From: Planctomycetota bacterium
Lineage (GTDB): Bacteria; Planctomycetota; Phycisphaerae; UBA1845
Length of the DNA stretch: 6,356 bases
Assembly (NCBI GenBank): GCA_024277835.1
Contig: JAJRUK010000319.1
Coordinates: 1 to 6,356 of the forward strand
Reading direction: 5' to 3'
A program made the translations under genes and the position numbers. Shown here in pieces: positions 5,593 to 6,356 of this stretch (the first letter of the stretch is position 1; each line of letters opens with the position of its first letter). Below the pieces are notes generated by a model that saw nothing but the letters and a program-made list of their open reading frames with translations, ran no database searches and had not been told where the DNA came from.

Positions 5593-6356
5593 CTAGTGCC
5601 TGTGGGCACCTTTTTTGTGCTGGTGATTGTGGTTCTTGTGCGTGTTAGCGTTCTTCTTTGTAGACCGCGTTGACGCGGGCCGCTTCACGCCAACGCGCCT
5701 GAAGTAATCATCAGCAAGCTTGTCCCAGAACACGATCTTGCCCTTCGCGAGCTTATCAACCTTCTTACCGTCAACGTACACGGCAGGCGTACCGCGAACA
5801 CCGACCGCGCCCGCAAGGTTGATGTCTTCTAACACTCTCGCCGCGATCTCCCTCGAATCCATCTGCGACGATATCGCCGACTCCGCAACGCCCAACGCCT
5901 TGGCTACCTGCGCAACGCCAATCGAACCAGACGCGAGCGCCTTGCGGTTGGCATACAAGTAGTCGTGAACCTTCCAGAAACCATCGTTTCCACCAACAAT
6001 CCTTGCGGCCTCTGCCATCGTCGCAGCCTTGCACGCATAGGGATGCAGCGTGCGTGCCGATTTGGAGTTGCACGCCTGATCCAGCGGGTAGTGCTTAAAT
6101 GTCGTGCGAATATAACCTCCAAAGAGCGGAACGATATTCTTCTCGAAAAACTCCGCAAAACGCGCACACGACGGACACTCAAAATCGCTAAAGACAACGA
6201 CATCCAGCGGCGCAACCGACTTGCCATCGCCATGCCGCATGGGGTCGTCATCGCGGTGCACGATTTTCACCGGGTCCGTCGTTTTCCACCGCACAACAAA
6301 CTGATCGCCGTCGCTGCTTAGACCCTCAACATAATCAACACACTGATCCACCTGCG
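5593..6356 (-). CDS. DsbA-family thiol-disulfide oxidoreductase domain (N-terminal part off the window)
   Basis: The frame stays open to the window edge, so the N-terminus is missing. Numbering from the GTG codon at 6351, a DsbA/thioredoxin_4-like domain begins near residue 48 with VVVFSDFECPSC. The redox motif is C59-P-S-C62 and the cis-proline loop is G187-T-P189. A second cysteine pair, C94 (DQACN) and C107 (HPYAC), lies in the helical insertion, as in several fused DsbA-like proteins. Such domains act outside the cytoplasm, making or reshuffling disulfides. The preceding roughly 47 residues look like a linker rather than a signal peptide, so the complete protein may carry a membrane partner such as a VKOR domain upstream; this is inference. 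The C-terminus (about 229-252) is rich in His, Lys and Asn, with six His. Its last codons overlap a terminator-like hairpin of the opposite strand. Confidence 0.88.
   Translation of the reverse strand, partial: QVDQCVDYVEGLSSDGDQFVVRWKTTDPVKIVHRDDDPMRHGDGKSVAPLDVVVFSDFECPSCARFAEFFEKNIVPLFGGYIRTTFKHYPLDQACNSKSARTLHPYACKAATMAEAARIVGGNDGFWKVHDYLYANRKALASGSIGVAQVAKALGVAESAISSQMDSREIAARVLEDINLAGAVGVRGTPAVYVDGKKVDKLAKGKIVFWDKLADDYFRRVGVKRPASTRSTKKNANTHKNHNHQHKKGAHRH
5596..5616 (+). terminator. Intrinsic terminator-like hairpin, inside the convergent gene's 3' end
   Basis: GTGCC (5596-5600), loop TGTG, GGCAC (5605-5609), one C, then six T (5611-5616). It would stop plus-strand transcripts from the phosphohydrolase gene, 168 bases after its stop codon. 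It lies wholly within the last eight codons and the stop-codon boundary of the minus-strand dsbA-like gene. The stem is only 5 bp, so efficiency is uncertain. Confidence 0.5.

Noticed and set aside
5436..5673. Two small plus-strand open frames after the phosphohydrolase
   Set aside because: They cross the C-rich block and the terminator-like hairpin, have no start signal, and run antisense into the dsbA-like gene.

Overview
The window reads as an ordinary chromosomal stretch of a moderately GC-rich bacterium, most likely a member of the Planctomycetota. Four things suggest this. A protein starts with the CxxC...CPECG zinc ribbon that is very common in that phylum. There is a stand-alone BFD-type [2Fe-2S] protein with the GAGTGCGWC signature, and an AlkP-superfamily phosphohydrolase of the COG3379 type. 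Recognisable Shine-Dalgarno sequences are absent, and the intergenic DNA is rich in small palindromic repeats. The taxonomic call is an inference from remembered family features; no search was run.

Layout from left to right: (1) the 3' 97% or so of uvrB (+, 5' end outside the window), the helicase-like damage-verification subunit of nucleotide excision repair. (2) A 179-bp gap holding two different palindromic repeats. (3) A 302-residue membrane protein with two N-terminal zinc ribbons and a YIP1-like membrane domain (+). (4) A 330-bp gap with three more copies of the first repeat and other hairpins. (5) A 91-residue BFD-like [2Fe-2S] protein (-). (6) A 131-bp divergent promoter region with two hairpins. 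(7) A 550-residue AlkP-superfamily phosphohydrolase (+). (8) A 165-bp C-rich convergent gap. (9) A DsbA/thioredoxin-fold oxidoreductase (-) with a His/Lys-rich tail, whose N-terminal part runs off the right edge.

The genes do not form one pathway: DNA repair, an uncharacterised membrane protein, a small iron-sulfur protein, a phosphohydrolase and an extracytoplasmic thiol oxidoreductase sit side by side, apparently as separate transcription units. I see no CRISPR array, toxin-antitoxin pair, phage gene, transposase or biosynthetic cluster, and no convincing new multi-gene system.

The most interesting signals lie between the genes. Four copies of one REP-like palindrome, and one copy of a second, all carry a GTAG foot or its decayed form next to a hairpin, the layout known for substrates of RAYT (TnpA-REP) transposases. 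Two genes have a -10-like hexamer 4 to 7 bases before the start codon, which suggests leaderless mRNAs. An intrinsic-terminator-like hairpin with a T6 run lies inside the last codons of the convergent dsbA-like gene.
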